In this document: in pieces, positions 23,773 through 36,546 of the stretch
Layout of the letters: the number at the start of each line of letters is the position of its first letter
How positions within the stretch are numbered: position 1 is the first letter of the stretch
Source of the DNA: Talinum fruticosum
Taxonomy: Eukaryota; Streptophyta; Magnoliopsida; Caryophyllales; Talinaceae
Length of the DNA stretch: 64,000 nt
Direction: 5' to 3'
NCBI GenBank assembly: GCA_021018815.1
Contig: JAITYX010000002.1
Location: 14,415,001 to 14,479,000, forward strand
Program-made: the position numbers and the translations under genes
Notes under the pieces: generated by a model
Database searches by the model: none
What the model was told of the DNA's origin: nothing
Seen by the model: only the letters and a program-made list of their open reading frames with translations

Positions 23773-25320
23773 CAATACCATGTGTTTGTGCCTGTCTTCT
23801 TATGCGAATGAAATTTCCAAATCCAAGCTTTCAGTTTTCAAAAAGAAAAACTTTTCAAATAGAAGCATAAGCACAAGCTAGTGCTTAGTGAAGTAACTTG
23901 AGTGGCACAGCAGTACCCAGGGCACCGTTGTGCCCATAAAATATCTATTAGTTTTTTTTTTTTGATGCAAAAATATCTATTAGTTGGTAATGAATCTCTT
24001 TAATTTAAATACAATATACGTGTCGAGACACCCACAAATTAGATGAATTTGGTGGGTCATCTTGGTGTGACATTAAATTGAATTATTGATGGGATTTTGG
24101 CTTGACAGTTTATTTTAGGAAATGTTTGATAACTTCGCTTATAACATACATTTAGGTCTACGGAGTCAGTGATATGGTAAAATTTTAAAAAAGAAATTTT
24201 ATTTTATTTTATTTTAAAAGGGGTAATAAAAATGGAATGAATTTTAAAAATTAAAATAAAATATTATTTATAAATTTTGAATCAATAAATTCAAATTTAT
24301 GATATAATTTATACACCCGACTCCCACCACCTCTCTCTCATATCCTTTTCTTTTTCCGAAAAAGGAAAAAACAATTTGATCAAGTGATATTAATTGTTGC
24401 TTCCTTTTCGAGTTATTGTTTTTCTTTTGCTAATATACGAGCATGACAAAAATGGGGCCGGGTTTAGGGAAAAGATTCCACTACGTGTAACTTTCCCTTT
24501 AGTCATTCTCATCTAAACAGTCTTAGCTCCTTCTATCCATTGCAAATTATACAAAATTAGTACAACTGTTTTTTGTACGACTTAGTTTTAAGCAAACCAT
24601 CTAAACAGTCTTAGCTCCTTCTATCCCTTTACTCATTTGTACGAGTTAGCTCCTTCTATCCATTAAAAATGAAATAAATCAATGAAAAGAGAAGAAAAAT
24701 AAAACAATTAATAAGAATAAATTTGATAAATTAATAATTAATATGTCATTAAAATTGTAAAATAATAATTATTATAAAATAAAAAAATTAATTAAATTAA
24801 TATATATTTTAAAATAAAAAGATAAATACTAATGAAAATTAATAACTCGACTTATAGTTATGATATTTTGATTTCAATAGCGGATTTGACGTATTGTCCT
24901 TTTCTTTATTTGTTTTTGGTTAAAACTGCAGTCCACTAAAAAACGTAGCCCAGGCCCCAGCCAATAAATCATAGAGGGAGGCAGGACCGGAAACAACCTT
25001 ATTGGGCCACCTGGATGTCCCAACCATTGAGGTAGTCCATCAAACATAAAGTCGAGGATCATGACCACACATCAAGATCTGCATCATTACTAGTAAGTAT
25101 ATGGCTCAGGCCCTTCACGACATATTCACATAACATCATAGTACCCAGAAAACCAAAATACTTGTACTATAAATTCTCTTTTAATGTCCATTTACTCACT
25201 CCCACCCGAAACAAACAAAAAAAAAAAAAAAAACCAACGACAACATAAACATATATTACATTTTTACAAAAAGTACGTAACTCCTTCCATATATTTTACT
25301 TGCCTTTAATTTGATGACTC
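23773..25320. other. AT-rich intergenic DNA
   Basis: No coding region. The phrase CAGTCTTAGCTCCTTCTATCC occurs at about 24519-24539 and 24607-24627, with a shortened third copy just after, marking a small local duplication. 3' flank of acyltransferase copy A. Confidence 0.45.
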
Positions 25321-26994
25321 TCACAAAGACGATGAAATGAAAACGGAGGATTCAGCGGCAGCGACCGGGTGGTCCGGAAACTCGGCCAACATCCCATGGA
25401 GCTCCTTAAGAAACCTCTCCATGGCTGGGCCGGGCAAGCACACGGGCACCACAATCCCCTTCTCCCCTTTGTTATTCTTGAACGGTATGTAGAAGCTCGC
25501 CACTCCCGGAATCGCCCCGACCCCACCCTTGGCGGGCCCTCCATACACGGGTGGCCCCCACCCAAAGTCGAGCTCACTAAACCCTGCCCGGGTGACATCG
25601 GATACCAAGTAGGCCCGGACGACCGTGAAGTGGGGCCTGCCCTTGAGGACCATGAGGTCGGCTAGTGACCTCATGTACTCGTCCGTGACGTCAGCCTTGG
25701 CCTTCTTGACCAGCTCCAAGGCATACCCAAAGGGGTTCTTGCTGAGCTTGTCCGCGGAGGATAACGCCACTGGGAACGCAAAGGCGTTGCCGTAGTACCC
25801 GGCCGGCAGGGGCGGGTTGCATATGGAGCGGGCGTTGACTATGCAGATGATCCGAACCAGCTCTTCTGGGTCGGGTTGGAGGGCGATTGTTCGGCACCGC
25901 CAGAGGCAGGCGGTGAGCACCTCAAATGTCGAGCAAGATTTCAGGTGTGGCGGGACAAATCTTCTAAGGGCGGACATCTCGTTCGGTCCTGCAAAAAAAT
26001 ATAAAGCATAAAGTTATAATATATCATGATTGTTATTGTCATAGTTGAAAAATAATGAATATGTTATTGCACTGGTGATAATAGATCAAGAGTGGAGATT
26101 ATAGACTGACCGAAGAAAAAGATTTGTGGACCATGTCATCAAGTGGGATGATGGTGCCCTTGGTGTCAGGCACCTCATCATAATCGCGATGCACGCAGGT
26201 CACTTGTGGAGGTTCGCGGGCGCAGAGGAGGTGGCGGTCCCAAACCGGCTCCAGGGATAATTTGGGGGCTCCACGAGCCAGCTCGGCCACGGCGTTCATG
26301 AATTGGACTAGACCTGCTGCATCTGCCATCGTATGGTTCAATCTCAATGCTAATATGAACCCACCACACTTTAACCTTGTCACCTGTTACGTGCATCCCA
26401 TAATATCAAATATCAGTACATTAAATTCACAAAAATATACCACGTTAGGTTATCATAGTACGTACAGCAAGATTCTCAAACTCTTAATGGTTCCAATGGT
26501 ATCTTCGACATTGGATTGGTTATTACCTGAATGAGGATCAAAGGGGAACCAAGGACCCCGCCAAAGCCAGGGACATCAAAGAGGAGTTCCTCCAAGCAAG
26601 GGAAAGGAGGCTGAAGGGCCTCACCAAACTCATCAAGAGTCACATCAGCATCGGCCTCAGTGAACAACACCCCTCTCCATTACACTCCACCACCATCTTC
26701 CGCCCAGCCTTCTCCCTCAACCGCCCCGCAAATGGGTAGTAAGGGACCAAAGCCTTTCCTAGGGCCTCCTTGATCACCTTAGCTGGGTCACGCCCCTCAA
26801 AGCGGACCCCCATAGTGTTCATCGTTCCTATAGAACTGGATCACAGGGATCTGGAACCGGAGCCCTTCCTGGTCGTCAATGTCCGAGAGCTCCTTGAACT
26901 CGTTGGGGGTGGGAGCTGATGGAGGGATCAACTCCGGGGCTGCCCTCGTCACTTTGAACAGTAGGGATGATTGGGTGCCGGTGGACTCCGCCAT
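25321..26994 (-). CDS. BAHD acyltransferase A (benzyl alcohol O-benzoyltransferase-like), with indels
   Basis: Transfers an acyl group from a CoA thioester to an alcohol in the HSR201/BEBT branch of the BAHD family; substrates cannot be read from sequence. Three exons: 26527-26994, 26111-26383 and 25321-25988, with introns of 143 and 122 nt. Exon 2 holds the catalytic HTMAD motif, exon 3 the structural DFGWG motif followed by [12 protein letters not shown], the form closest to characterised BEBT proteins. Predicted length after frame correction is about 469 residues, normal for the family. As written it is broken three times: one extra C in the run 26807-26811, one missing C in 26670-26673, and one missing A in 26116-26120 at the exon 2 end. 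The first two compensate each other. All are in homopolymers, so assembly error is a serious alternative to pseudogenisation. It ends Ser-Ser-Leu. It is the most diverged member of the array. Confidence 0.85.
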
Positions 26995-27096
26995 CGATAT
27001 CTGTTTGTTTGTTTACTCTTTGGTTGAGCTTCGGAGAGGCTTAGAAAGTAAGAAGCTAGGGTGTTTTGGTTACGATTTGAGTGACATTGTGACATC

Positions 27097-27104
27097 TTTA
27101 TATA
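27097..27104 (-). promoter_or_regulatory. TATA box of acyltransferase A
   Basis: TATATAAA on the minus strand about 100 bases before the ATG, giving a 5' leader of roughly 70-75 nt. Confidence 0.7.
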
Positions 27105-27284
27105 GGCCAGCAAGTGGGGTGTTTTTCTTCTTTTCAGGAAGAAGAAATGAGAGGTGAATTAAGTAGGAAAAGTGTTGGAAAAAATCTAAGAAATTGGCCA
27201 TGTAAATGCTGGGAAAGGAGCCCCATTAGCCCTGAGAACGACTATGCATATATTATCATTATCATTTCACATATTTCTTTGTTT

Positions 27285-27286
<2 letters not shown>

Positions 27287-27334
<48 letters not shown>
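27287..27334. repeat. (GA)24 microsatellite upstream of acyltransferase A
   Basis: An uninterrupted 48 bp GA tract about 190 bp upstream of the TATA box of copy A. GA repeats are binding sites for BBR/BPC proteins such as the one encoded at 56.6-57.7 kb; whether this site is used is unknown. Copies B, C and E lack such a tract in the same position. Confidence 0.95.
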
Positions 27335-27340
<6 letters not shown>

Positions 27341-27529
27341 TCAACCAACTTCACATATCTTCTTTTTAAAAGTAATATAATAAAGACGATTGTAAGACTT
27401 GTATTATAATAATGCGGTCCACTTAACCATTCACGAATAGATTTTAGGGAATATGATTATAGACTTGACTGCAAAAGACTTGGACGTGGAATTCTTACCT
27501 CTATTTTTTTAACAAAAATATATAAAAAA

Positions 27530-27797
27530 ATATATGTGTCTTGTAAAATCATATAAAATCGTCATTTTATTCTTTTTTATATTTGTAAAATTATAGGTAT
27601 GACAGATCTTCTAGATAGAGTTGATCCAATTAGGGTATCTTTTGATACTTGTTGTCATAGTCAATGATTATTAAAAATTTACCTTCATAATTAATCATAA
27701 TTATTAAAAAAATAGTGATTTTAAATCATAAAATACATTAATATAAGTCAAGATAAGATATTTTAAGAGTGACTTCGTACTCAGAAACATATCATCA
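27530..27797. mobile_element. AT-rich MITE-like repeat upstream of copy A
   Basis: Closely similar to 49880-50165 upstream of copy E, sharing GTTGATCCAATTAGGGT, GATTATTAAA and GTGATTTTAAATCATAAAAT in the same order, ending CATATCATCAC. Further copies lie at about 14280-14430 and 44890-45205. Confidence 0.65.
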
Positions 27798-27799
27798 CT

Positions 27800-30114
27800 C
27801 AATATCTAAATGGAATCAAACTCTTAATAATGTTACAAAGTTTTGTCTTTTTGTCATTTTTAATGACTTAGAAAATGTCTCCATTGTTAATGTTATTACA
27901 AAGTTTCTAAGAAAAATACCCCCTACTTCATACATGTCTTTTTTATTCTGTATTTTAATTGTCTATTTAAGTTTCACTTACCTAGTAATTATTTTAAAAA
28001 ATCATAATTACGGACATTGAGTTCATATCTTTTTTATTTTATATAATTATATATTTTTAAGGTAAGAAACTGTTGTGTCTTAATTAAGGTTCACTAATTA
28101 TTTTTCTTCAAAACATCAATTACACACTTAAAAATATATGCTCTTAGTATATATGTTACCAAATAATTAGACGAAAAGAAAAATATAGGGATTTTTGGAG
28201 CTAACATATATAATAATGTGTCATTTGGGAGTATATGTTCTAAGATGGATATAAGAATTTACAGCTTTTTACCGGTATAAAGAAAACAAGGTTGATTTTT
28301 TCCCCAAACTTATATTATATATAAATTTATTTCACCTTTTCAAATATATAGTGTTTTATAAGCTATAAATAATAAATTTGATTAAGAAACATAATAAATA
28401 TGATCCTGAGGATATTGGTTCCGATATTAATTACATAAAATTTAATTAAATTAAATTAGTAACACTATTTGAGTTATAATGATAAAAATAAAAGAATAGT
28501 ACAAATAAATGAAAAAAAAGGGATAAAAATAAAAGAATAGTACAAATAAATGAACAAAAAACTTAAAGCAAAAACTAATCTTCATTATGAAAGGTTAGCT
28601 GATTTGGTAAGTGGATCACGTTTGCTCCGGACTCAATACACCCACCACACATATTGAGTGGAGTTTATGGTCCACCGTGCTAAATTTCCAAGTACAACGA
28701 CCGGCTCTGGCTCTCATATTCACTCATTCATCACTAAATAGTATTTCAAATTTTTGGGCTATCTTATAATAAGTTATCTATAATAAATTTCACGAGATAA
28801 TCGGTAAATTTTTATATGCTTCGTATGTCACATGCTATATATGTATTTTTTCATATATATTCGTCATATATCCGTTTTTTAATATACATTTGTGTACAGG
28901 GACTTGCCCCGATGTTGATCATACATGATGTGGGTTTATTTGTACTGAGTTTGATATTAGTTAAACTAATTTTCTAAAAGTATTCATTGTACTATATCAC
29001 TTTATGTATAGTACGAGACTAAACTAGTTAATCTCTTATAATTAAAGTTTAAGTAAACTGATTTGATATAAATAGTTGATATTTTGGCAATATATGATCT
29101 CATCCATTAATTGAAAAAGGTGAATAGGGAAAAGACAAAGTAATGTTTTTTTTTTTTCATCTAAGTCATAAATGCTAGTATAATACAATTATAATTTAAT
29201 AGTATAATATAAAATATAAACTTAAAATTTAACGTACCTAAAGCTTTAATCACAACTATTAAATTAATACCTCATTAACTATTAAATTATAGTAATGTAA
29301 TGCTTACCTTTTAGGACTTCATCCTTACTTAAATGTTAAGTACGTTTTATTTCAATTGACTTAAACAGTCAATTCTCTTTCATTTTATTTTTTTAATATT
29401 TATTATAATATAAATTTAAATACACTAAAAATTATTATAAATAAATTTAATTTAATTATGCACGTATTACGTGCTATTTAAAGCTAGTAACCCCTAAAGG
29501 GAAGTTCTCACATTACACTTTCTCAATCCCATCTCCTGTCTTAATTTTTATTGTTCCTTTTTAATGGTTTATAATAATCTTATCTTATTTTTCTTATCTT
29601 ATAATAATCTATTTATTGACGGACTTCATAAATTTCATTTCATATGACTCAATTAAGGTGATATATCCTTTAAGTTAGATTTATTATATAAAATTATATT
29701 ATAACTCGTCAATACGGTGAGACTAATGTTACAAGTATAAATTCGGACATAATTATATTTACCTTTAATTTTATCAAAATAAAATCTATTATAATATTTT
29801 AAATTGATTTTTTTTTTAAAAATAATCTTTATCGATACTCTATGATTTTTAATTAATAAAAAATTTAATCAGCAATTAGAACATGTGGTGGACGAATTTT
29901 GAAACCAATTTAGAGAAGAATAAATTAAATTTGTGATGGGATGGGCAGGTGAAGTAGTTAGGTGGGAACCCCATTTCACTATCGTTAATAAGTAACACTT
30001 CCCCCTTACCTTTATTAGAAAATAAAGCAAGTGGAAATAAACCATATAAAAACAATTATCGTACATCTACCAAACAAAATATCCATGGGAGTTTTTATGG
30101 CCAGTAATTCTCAA
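27800..30114. other. AT-rich intergenic DNA, no gene
   Basis: Stops in all frames. A phrase AAAAATAAAAGAATAGTACAA is tandemly repeated at 28480-28550. No transposon ends or RNA genes identified. Confidence 0.45.
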
Positions 30115-30655
30115 TAGACTTGACAAAACCGATCCAAATCGAACAGGTCAATCCGAACGACCGAAATCCAAACCAAACCGACATTCGAAACAGTTGAACC
30201 GATTTTGATTTGAAAATCGAAATGAACAGACCCGAACCGAACAGCACTGAAATCTAATGAACCCGATTCTAGCTCGAACCAAACCGAACCGAACCCAAAA
30301 TTACCCGAACCAAATCGGACCCGAATCGATTTAACCCAAATAAAAGTGAACTAACCCACTTTTTTTTGAGGATAGACTTTTGTGCCTATAGTGACACAAT
30401 TTTAAATCGATTTTGACCCGAAAAGTTACTCGATTACGACCCGATTCGAAATTAACTCGAATCGAACCCGAACGAAATTGACCCAAAGTTGAACAGAACC
30501 GAAGTTGACCCGAACCGAAACCAAATGAACTCGAATGAGATCGACCCGAAATTTACCCGAACCGAAGTTGACCCGAACTCGGAACCGAACCGGACCCGAA
30601 CAAGATCGACCGAAGTTAACTCGAACCAAACCCGAACCGAATGACCCGATTGCGG
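30115..30655. repeat. Degenerate CCGAAC-type minisatellite
   Basis: About 540 bp composed of variants of GACCCGAACCGAA, with phrases such as CCGAACCGAACCC and TTGACCCGAA recurring without fixed period. GC-richer than the flanks. An 85-residue minus-strand frame through it is Val/Arg/Gly/Phe repeat and not a gene. Such arrays commonly lie in plant transposable elements. Confidence 0.85.
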
Positions 30656-32529
30656 ATATATTCTCAGTGCCCCATAAAAGCAAGCCTTTGTTTAGCTAAG
30701 TTTTCCACATTTTACCATTAACATAAAAACAAGTCATATTAATAAATCTATTGAGCTCTATATTTCTAGCATCAAGTTTAGGAAGATATATATAGATTTG
30801 TCACTCCTACAAAGTCAAATTAGTTAGACCGAGTTCTATTTTATCATTTTTCTTTTTATTTTCGAAGATGGGGAGCGTGCAAGTCCATCACATACCATAT
30901 TAATTAATGTTAAAAGTCGTTAGTTTCTTTTAGCATCAATAAGTTTAGAAAAACAATAAAGTATAGTAGCGATTGAACTGACAAATGAGTATCACGAGAT
31001 CAGGTACTACCTCCTTTGACCCAATAGAAAAATCGCCCAAAATATTAACAATATTTTCTATGGTAAACTTTCTAAACAACTTATCTATAGCTTAAAATCC
31101 ACCCAAAAAAAGGAGAGTACCGCCCATAATTACAAAAAAAAAAAAAAAAAGTACCTACCAAAATAAAATAAAAGGCTTCCCTCCACTCTATTGACTAGCA
31201 TCATCGTTGTGAGGAGCACAAAAAAGTAAGCCTCTGCCTACTTAATTGCAATATTAAACTCTATATTTTTCACTTCAATTAAATTATTCTTGATTCTCTC
31301 AATTGTTTTTTTTTTTTTTTTGCTGATTAAGAATTCTCTCAATTGTTACTTGCTCATTGATGATGATTCTAAACTTTGCTGTCTCACTCACCTCCCTTGC
31401 ATCATCGTTGGGCTTGAAGCATAAATGAAACAAAAGTTTCTCCGTATCTTATATACAATAATCAACAAGGGGACTTGCTGAGATTCAAACTGAAGGTCTC
31501 TCACTCAAAAAGATAATACGATATTAAAGAGTCAACCTAATTAAAAGTTTAAGTTGATGGTTGAAAGCACTTAAAAATATGTACGTTCGACGGATATAAT
31601 AGATGGATCCGTGTATGAATTTTAAAAAAAGAGAATATTTTTCTTTCTATTTAACATTTAAAAATACTCCCTCCATTTCAGTAAAATTACTTGTCATTTT
31701 AAGAAAATAGAAAAAATTAAAACTGAAGTTAGTTAAGCAATAAATGTCTAATATACCCCTTTTATCTCCTTTTTTTTATATATTTTGAGTAAAATTGCAC
31801 ATCACTATTTATTTTCTCTCTCCTCCTAGTTTCATAATCTCAAATTTCTCTCTCTCTCTCATTTCCTACTCTCACAAAATTTCTATCCTCACAATACTCT
31901 CTCTTTCCACTCTTTCTTTATCTCTTATCCCTTTCCATCTTCGTGTGAATAAAAAGAAGTAAATAATTAAAAAATATATGTTGGGATATTATTAGAAATG
32001 TTAAAATTAAAAAAAATTAAAAAAAATTAATTAATATATCATTTAAATTATAAAATAATAAGTATTAAAAAATAAAAAAATTAATTAAAATAATATGTAT
32101 TATAAAAACAAAGTGAGTATCTAACCTAAATTGACTGTGACAGAATTTGATATCAATAAATGTGTTCACGTCTTCATAAAAAATCCATTGTTATTATTGA
32201 CTTGAAAGTGAGTCTACCTACGGTTGACTGGTCAAAACAAAACTAGTGAAGTTGTCATTGTGTGTTACTGTTGATTGACTTTACTTGAAAGAGATTCAAA
32301 ATTTTATTTCAACAAAAAAACAATAAATTTATATTCTCACTCACCAAAAAATCAAAAAAATAAAATAAAATAATGAGTTCACATTTTAAGAACACCGCTA
32401 TCAGCAAAATAACAATAGTGTAGTTTCAAACCAATGAATTCACATTTTAATTCCAATTAAATGACTTCTCATTATTCATTCGGTTTCCACCACTTACATT
32501 CACATATGAATATCTTTTTAAGTATATAA
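30656..32529. other. Intergenic, MITE remnant
   Basis: At 31665 the sequence CTCCCTCCATTTCAGTAAAA is a typical Stowaway-type left end (ACTCCCTCC...), but I could not find a convincing matching right end. No gene. Confidence 0.45.
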
Positions 32530-32802
32530 TACTCCGTATTTTAAAATATATATCAGTTTAATTAACTTTTTCGTTTCACAATATTTATTAGTTTAAAATT
32601 TCAATGATATATTAATAACTATTTTACCAAATTTATCTTTATTATTTTTTTTATTTTCCCCTTTTTTCATTAATTTTCTTTATTTTTAATAAAATCTTAA
32701 GGCAACTTGATCTTTTAACACAAATTTTTATCATAAATTTAGGGTTTCTTTGGTATTCATTGATAGCCTTAAAACAATAATTATTTTGAAACGGACAGAG
32801 TA
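32530..32802. mobile_element. Stowaway-like MITE
   Basis: Left end TACTCCGTATTTTAAAAT and right end ATTTTGAAACGGACAGAGTA form imperfect terminal inverted repeats with TA at both tips, as expected for Stowaway (Tc1/mariner-related) elements. Length 273 bp, very AT-rich inside, no coding capacity. Confidence 0.6.
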
Positions 32803-34426
32803 TAATTAGTTCTTAACTCAAATCACCCTCTCCGAAATCATTCATTTATTAATATATTTTATTGTCATTTTTGGCTATTAAAAGAATAATAAAATATAAT
32901 TAATTTAAAATAATTAGTGATTAAAAGATCAAAATATTTATAAAATTTTACTAAAATCAAAAAATAATTAATAGAACTATTATCAATATCTTATTATATT
33001 TCAAAATAAATTGGAGCTTTACTAAAATAAATTTGTCCGACAAATTATGGGTTCCTCCTAAATGGTATTGGAAGTTGTGATCTTAAAATGTGAGCCGAAT
33101 TTATGAATGCAATCTAATTATCCACTCATTATCCAAATAAAAAGTTAGTGGATTAAAATAAAGTATACTTTGAGCTGTTTAGACGATTATATACCATAAT
33201 ATAATATTGACCATCTATGCACTCTATTTCAAGGATATTTATCATATCTAAATCAAATTACTTTTTTTGGATGGTTATATACCATATTTTATTTTAAAGT
33301 TGTCCAAAAAAAGAAGTTTGTTTTAGGTATGATAAATACTCCTGAAATACAGTGCACGAATGGTCAATATTATAGTATGATATATAATCGTCCAAAATCC
33401 CAAAATATAGTTTATTTTAATTTAATAACCTCATAAAAAAATTGAAAAATAAAAGTTTAGTGGTTGATGATATAATAACAATTTCGAAGCCCATACATAT
33501 TAAGTGAAGCCCAGCCCAACCGTTGGATTCCCACTTTGCCGCTGATCCAAACCAAGTGTTTTCTCTATTTTTCCTTGGAGAAGCTCCCAAGTCCTAATAG
33601 AAATCGGGAATCATCTTTACTCAATCTCTATTTTTTAAAAAAGAAATTTGAAAGTTGAGAGAACCATGTCCTTTCATATCAATGCTCCTCATTTTTTGGT
33701 CTTAGATCGTTCTTATAAAATGGAATTGAGTTACATATTAGTGATCTGTACAAATATCATAACTTTTCCGTAACATATTTTATCAACTCACATTACTCGA
33801 ACATAAAATCTCATGTAAGAGAAATAACAGAAATAGTGTCAATCATCAAATAACTCGAATCAATGTAAAAATTAAATTATATTATGTTGCACTTTGATAT
33901 GTCAATCCAAGTCTTAGTTGATAGTAGATTGTTGTACCAACCAGCGATGGGCATTAAGTTTTGCTCTTGTCAGTTCTATATGTAGTTGATAATTAGAGCT
34001 GAACAACGAGCCAGGTCAAGTTATGGAGAGAATGGTCCCGGATCATATGTTATTTTTCCCATGGATATAGAGTTAGACCATAATATTATTATACACCCTC
34101 GACTAGATATTATCAACCTATTTATTAGGCATACATTGATGACTTATCCAGACATAACCTTTGTTTTACGTTAGAGTGTGGATAAGAAAGTATGAATAGA
34201 TGTGGTTTAATATCTTTTTAGGGGTATATGTGTTTATATAAGCACGATAGATATATTTTTGGCATAAAAACATATTTAATGTCAAATCTCACTATAAAGC
34301 TTTTTATATTTAACTAAAACAATAATTCGTCTCGTAAAAAGAAATACTAGCTCTTAAAACATAATCACTTGAATAAGCTGGAATGATTTTGACTTGATCG
34401 TGGATCTTCTCGGATGTTTTTCTCTC
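32803..34426. other. Intergenic DNA, no gene
   Basis: AT-rich. Around 33165-33420 the phrases ATTATATACCATAATAT and GTATGATATATAATCGTCC form an imperfect inverted arrangement, probably another decayed MITE. A 62-codon plus-strand frame at 33986-34174 has no recognisable similarity. Confidence 0.4.
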
Positions 34427-36043
34427 CTACAAAGAGGAAGAAATGAAGGAGGATCCGGAACCAGACTTGGCTGGATCTGGAGACTCGCGGAGCATCCGAT
34501 GGATCTCCTTGACGAACCTCTCCATAGCCGGAGCGGGCAGGCATATAGGGAACACAATCCCTCTCTCTCCTTTCTTATTCTTGTACGGCATGTAAAAAGT
34601 CGCTAGACCTGGGATTTCTCCTGCGGTCCCACTATATGCGGGCAGGCCCCATCCGACATCCACCTGATCCATGTGGAGGCGGGTCAAATTCGATACCACG
34701 AAACTCCTATCCCCAGTGATCAAGCAGGGCCTACCCTTGACGTGCATGAGGTCAGCAAGTGACCTCATGTACTCGTCCATGACCTCACCTTTGGCCTTCT
34801 GAATCAACTCCACGGCGTAACAGACCGGGTTCTGGCAGAGCTCACCTGCGGTGGATATTGCTGCCGGAAACGCCAGCACGTTGCCGAAATATCCTTTTGG
34901 GAGGAGCCGGGGTGGGTTGAATTTGGAGCGTGCGTTCACAACGGTAATAAACCGAACCTCCTCATCCGGATCGATCTGAAGGGCGATGGTACGACACCGC
35001 CATATGCAGGCGCTGAGCACATCAAATGTCGTCGACGATTTCAGGTGTCCCGGTACATAGCGGCGGAGGGCCGACATCTCTCTGGCTCCTGTACGTTATA
35101 CGTAAGTGCCGATCATATAATTAGAAAGTATACATGAGAGAAGACAAGTAAAGAAAAGGAAACGTGTTTGGTAAATGATTAAGAAAGAGAGACCGAAGAA
35201 GAAAGAGTTGTGGATGATGTCAAGTGAAACGACGACGCTTTTGTTGCCAGGCAGTTGATCATACTCGCGGTGGACGCAGGTTACTCGCGGAGGATCTCGA
35301 GCGCACAGAAGGTGGCGCTCCCACGCGGGCTGCACCGATGGTTCAGTGGCTCCGCTGGCAAATTCACCCACCGTGTTTAAGAAAAGGACTAGACCTGTTC
35401 CATCTGCCACCGTATGATTCATTTTCAAAGCTAATATGAATCCTCCGCACTTTAACCTAGTCACCTGTGTAAACCCCGCCATAATGGAAAACTCTTATAT
35501 TAATTGAATACATATGGATAAATATTATACCAAATATATTTCTCAGAGTATTAGTTTTGAACTTTGATATTTAGGTCAATATTTCGGAGTGGTAATTACC
35601 TGAAAGAGGAACAAAGGGGAGTGAAGGATCCCATCAAAGCCAGGGACATCGAAGAGGAGTTCTTCGACGCAAGGGAATGGAGGTTGAAGCTCCCCAAAGT
35701 CATCAAGGGCGACATCGGCATCGGCCTCAGTGAACAACACCCCCTCCCCATTACACTCCACCACCAGCTTCCGCCCCGCCTTCTCCCTCAACCGCCCCGC
35801 GAAAGGGTAGAAAGGTACCAGCGCCTTCCCCAACGCCTCCTTGATAACCTTAGCCGGGTCCCTGCCCCTCAAAGAAGAGTTGGTCCTGTAGAACAGAAGC
35901 ACGGGGATCCTGAAGCGGAGTGCTTCTTGGTCGTCGATATCTGAGAGCTCCTTCGATTCATAAGGGGTGGGAGCTGTCGGAGGGATCAGCTCCGGGGCTG
36001 CCCTCCTTACATTGAACACTAGAGATTTTTGTGTGCTCATCAT
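34427..36043 (-). CDS. BAHD acyltransferase B (benzyl alcohol O-benzoyltransferase-like), intact
   Basis: The only array member whose frame is uninterrupted. Exons 35600-36043, 35194-35464 and 34427-35088, introns of 135 and 105 nt with GT-AG ends, total 458 residues. Predicted cytosolic or peroxisomal acyl-CoA:alcohol acyltransferase of the HSR201/BEBT clade; acceptor and donor unknown. The catalytic HTVAD motif spans residues 165-169. The usual DFGWG motif is DVGWG at residues 382-386; Phe to Val here is unusual because neighbours A, C, D and E keep DFGWG. The start is the first of two adjacent Met codons, conserved in C and E (MMSTQKS), although the frame stays open upstream. TATA box at 36149-36156. 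Ends Ser-Ser-Leu. Confidence 0.9.
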
Positions 36044-36148
36044 CTTGAATGGTTTGATTAATTTAGGGTTTGTACCTGTAGAAAGAAAGCTAGTTTTTGA
36101 TAGGCTTTCGAGAGTATTTTCATATGATTTTGAACGAAGAGTGTGACG

Positions 36149-36156
36149 TATATATA
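36149..36156 (-). promoter_or_regulatory. TATA box of acyltransferase B
   Basis: TATATATA preceded by CCCC on the minus strand, about 105 bases before the ATG. Copies C (40708-40716) and E (49551-49558) keep the same CCCCTATATA context, so the core promoter was duplicated with the gene. Copy D has lost it. Confidence 0.7.
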
Positions 36157-36468
36157 GGGGAGGTGGGACGTACATGTAGACTTGGCTTCACATTTTGCAT
36201 GACACGATTATTTATCGTATTTTAAAAAATTAGATACAATTCTTAATTTTTCTTTCAGATTTTAAGTTTTTAAAAATAATATTTTTCTTGCTTTTATTGT
36301 TTTAACACCATTTGGGAAGAATATGATATTACACAACTTATGAGCTATAACATCATTATAATATTCTTTTTTACAAGAATATATCTAACTAAATTAATTT
36401 TTTCAATCTAACAAATAATAATATATAATTTTTAAATTAAGATGAGACATTTAAAATATGTCTTGTAA

Positions 36469-36472
<4 letters not shown>

Positions 36473-36543
<71 letters not shown>
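36473..36543. repeat. (TA)n microsatellite
   Basis: About 35 TA units, 320 bp upstream of the TATA box of copy B. Confidence 0.95.

Positions 36544-36546
<3 letters not shown>

Noticed and set aside
30426..30683. 85-residue minus-strand frame of Val/Arg/Gly/Phe repeats
   Set aside because: It is the translation of the CCGAAC-type minisatellite.
35564..35944. Plus-strand open frames opposite exon 1 of the acyltransferases (also near 40.2, 45.4 and 49.0 kb)
   Set aside because: They recur in each copy only because they are antisense to the conserved exon, and have no family similarity.
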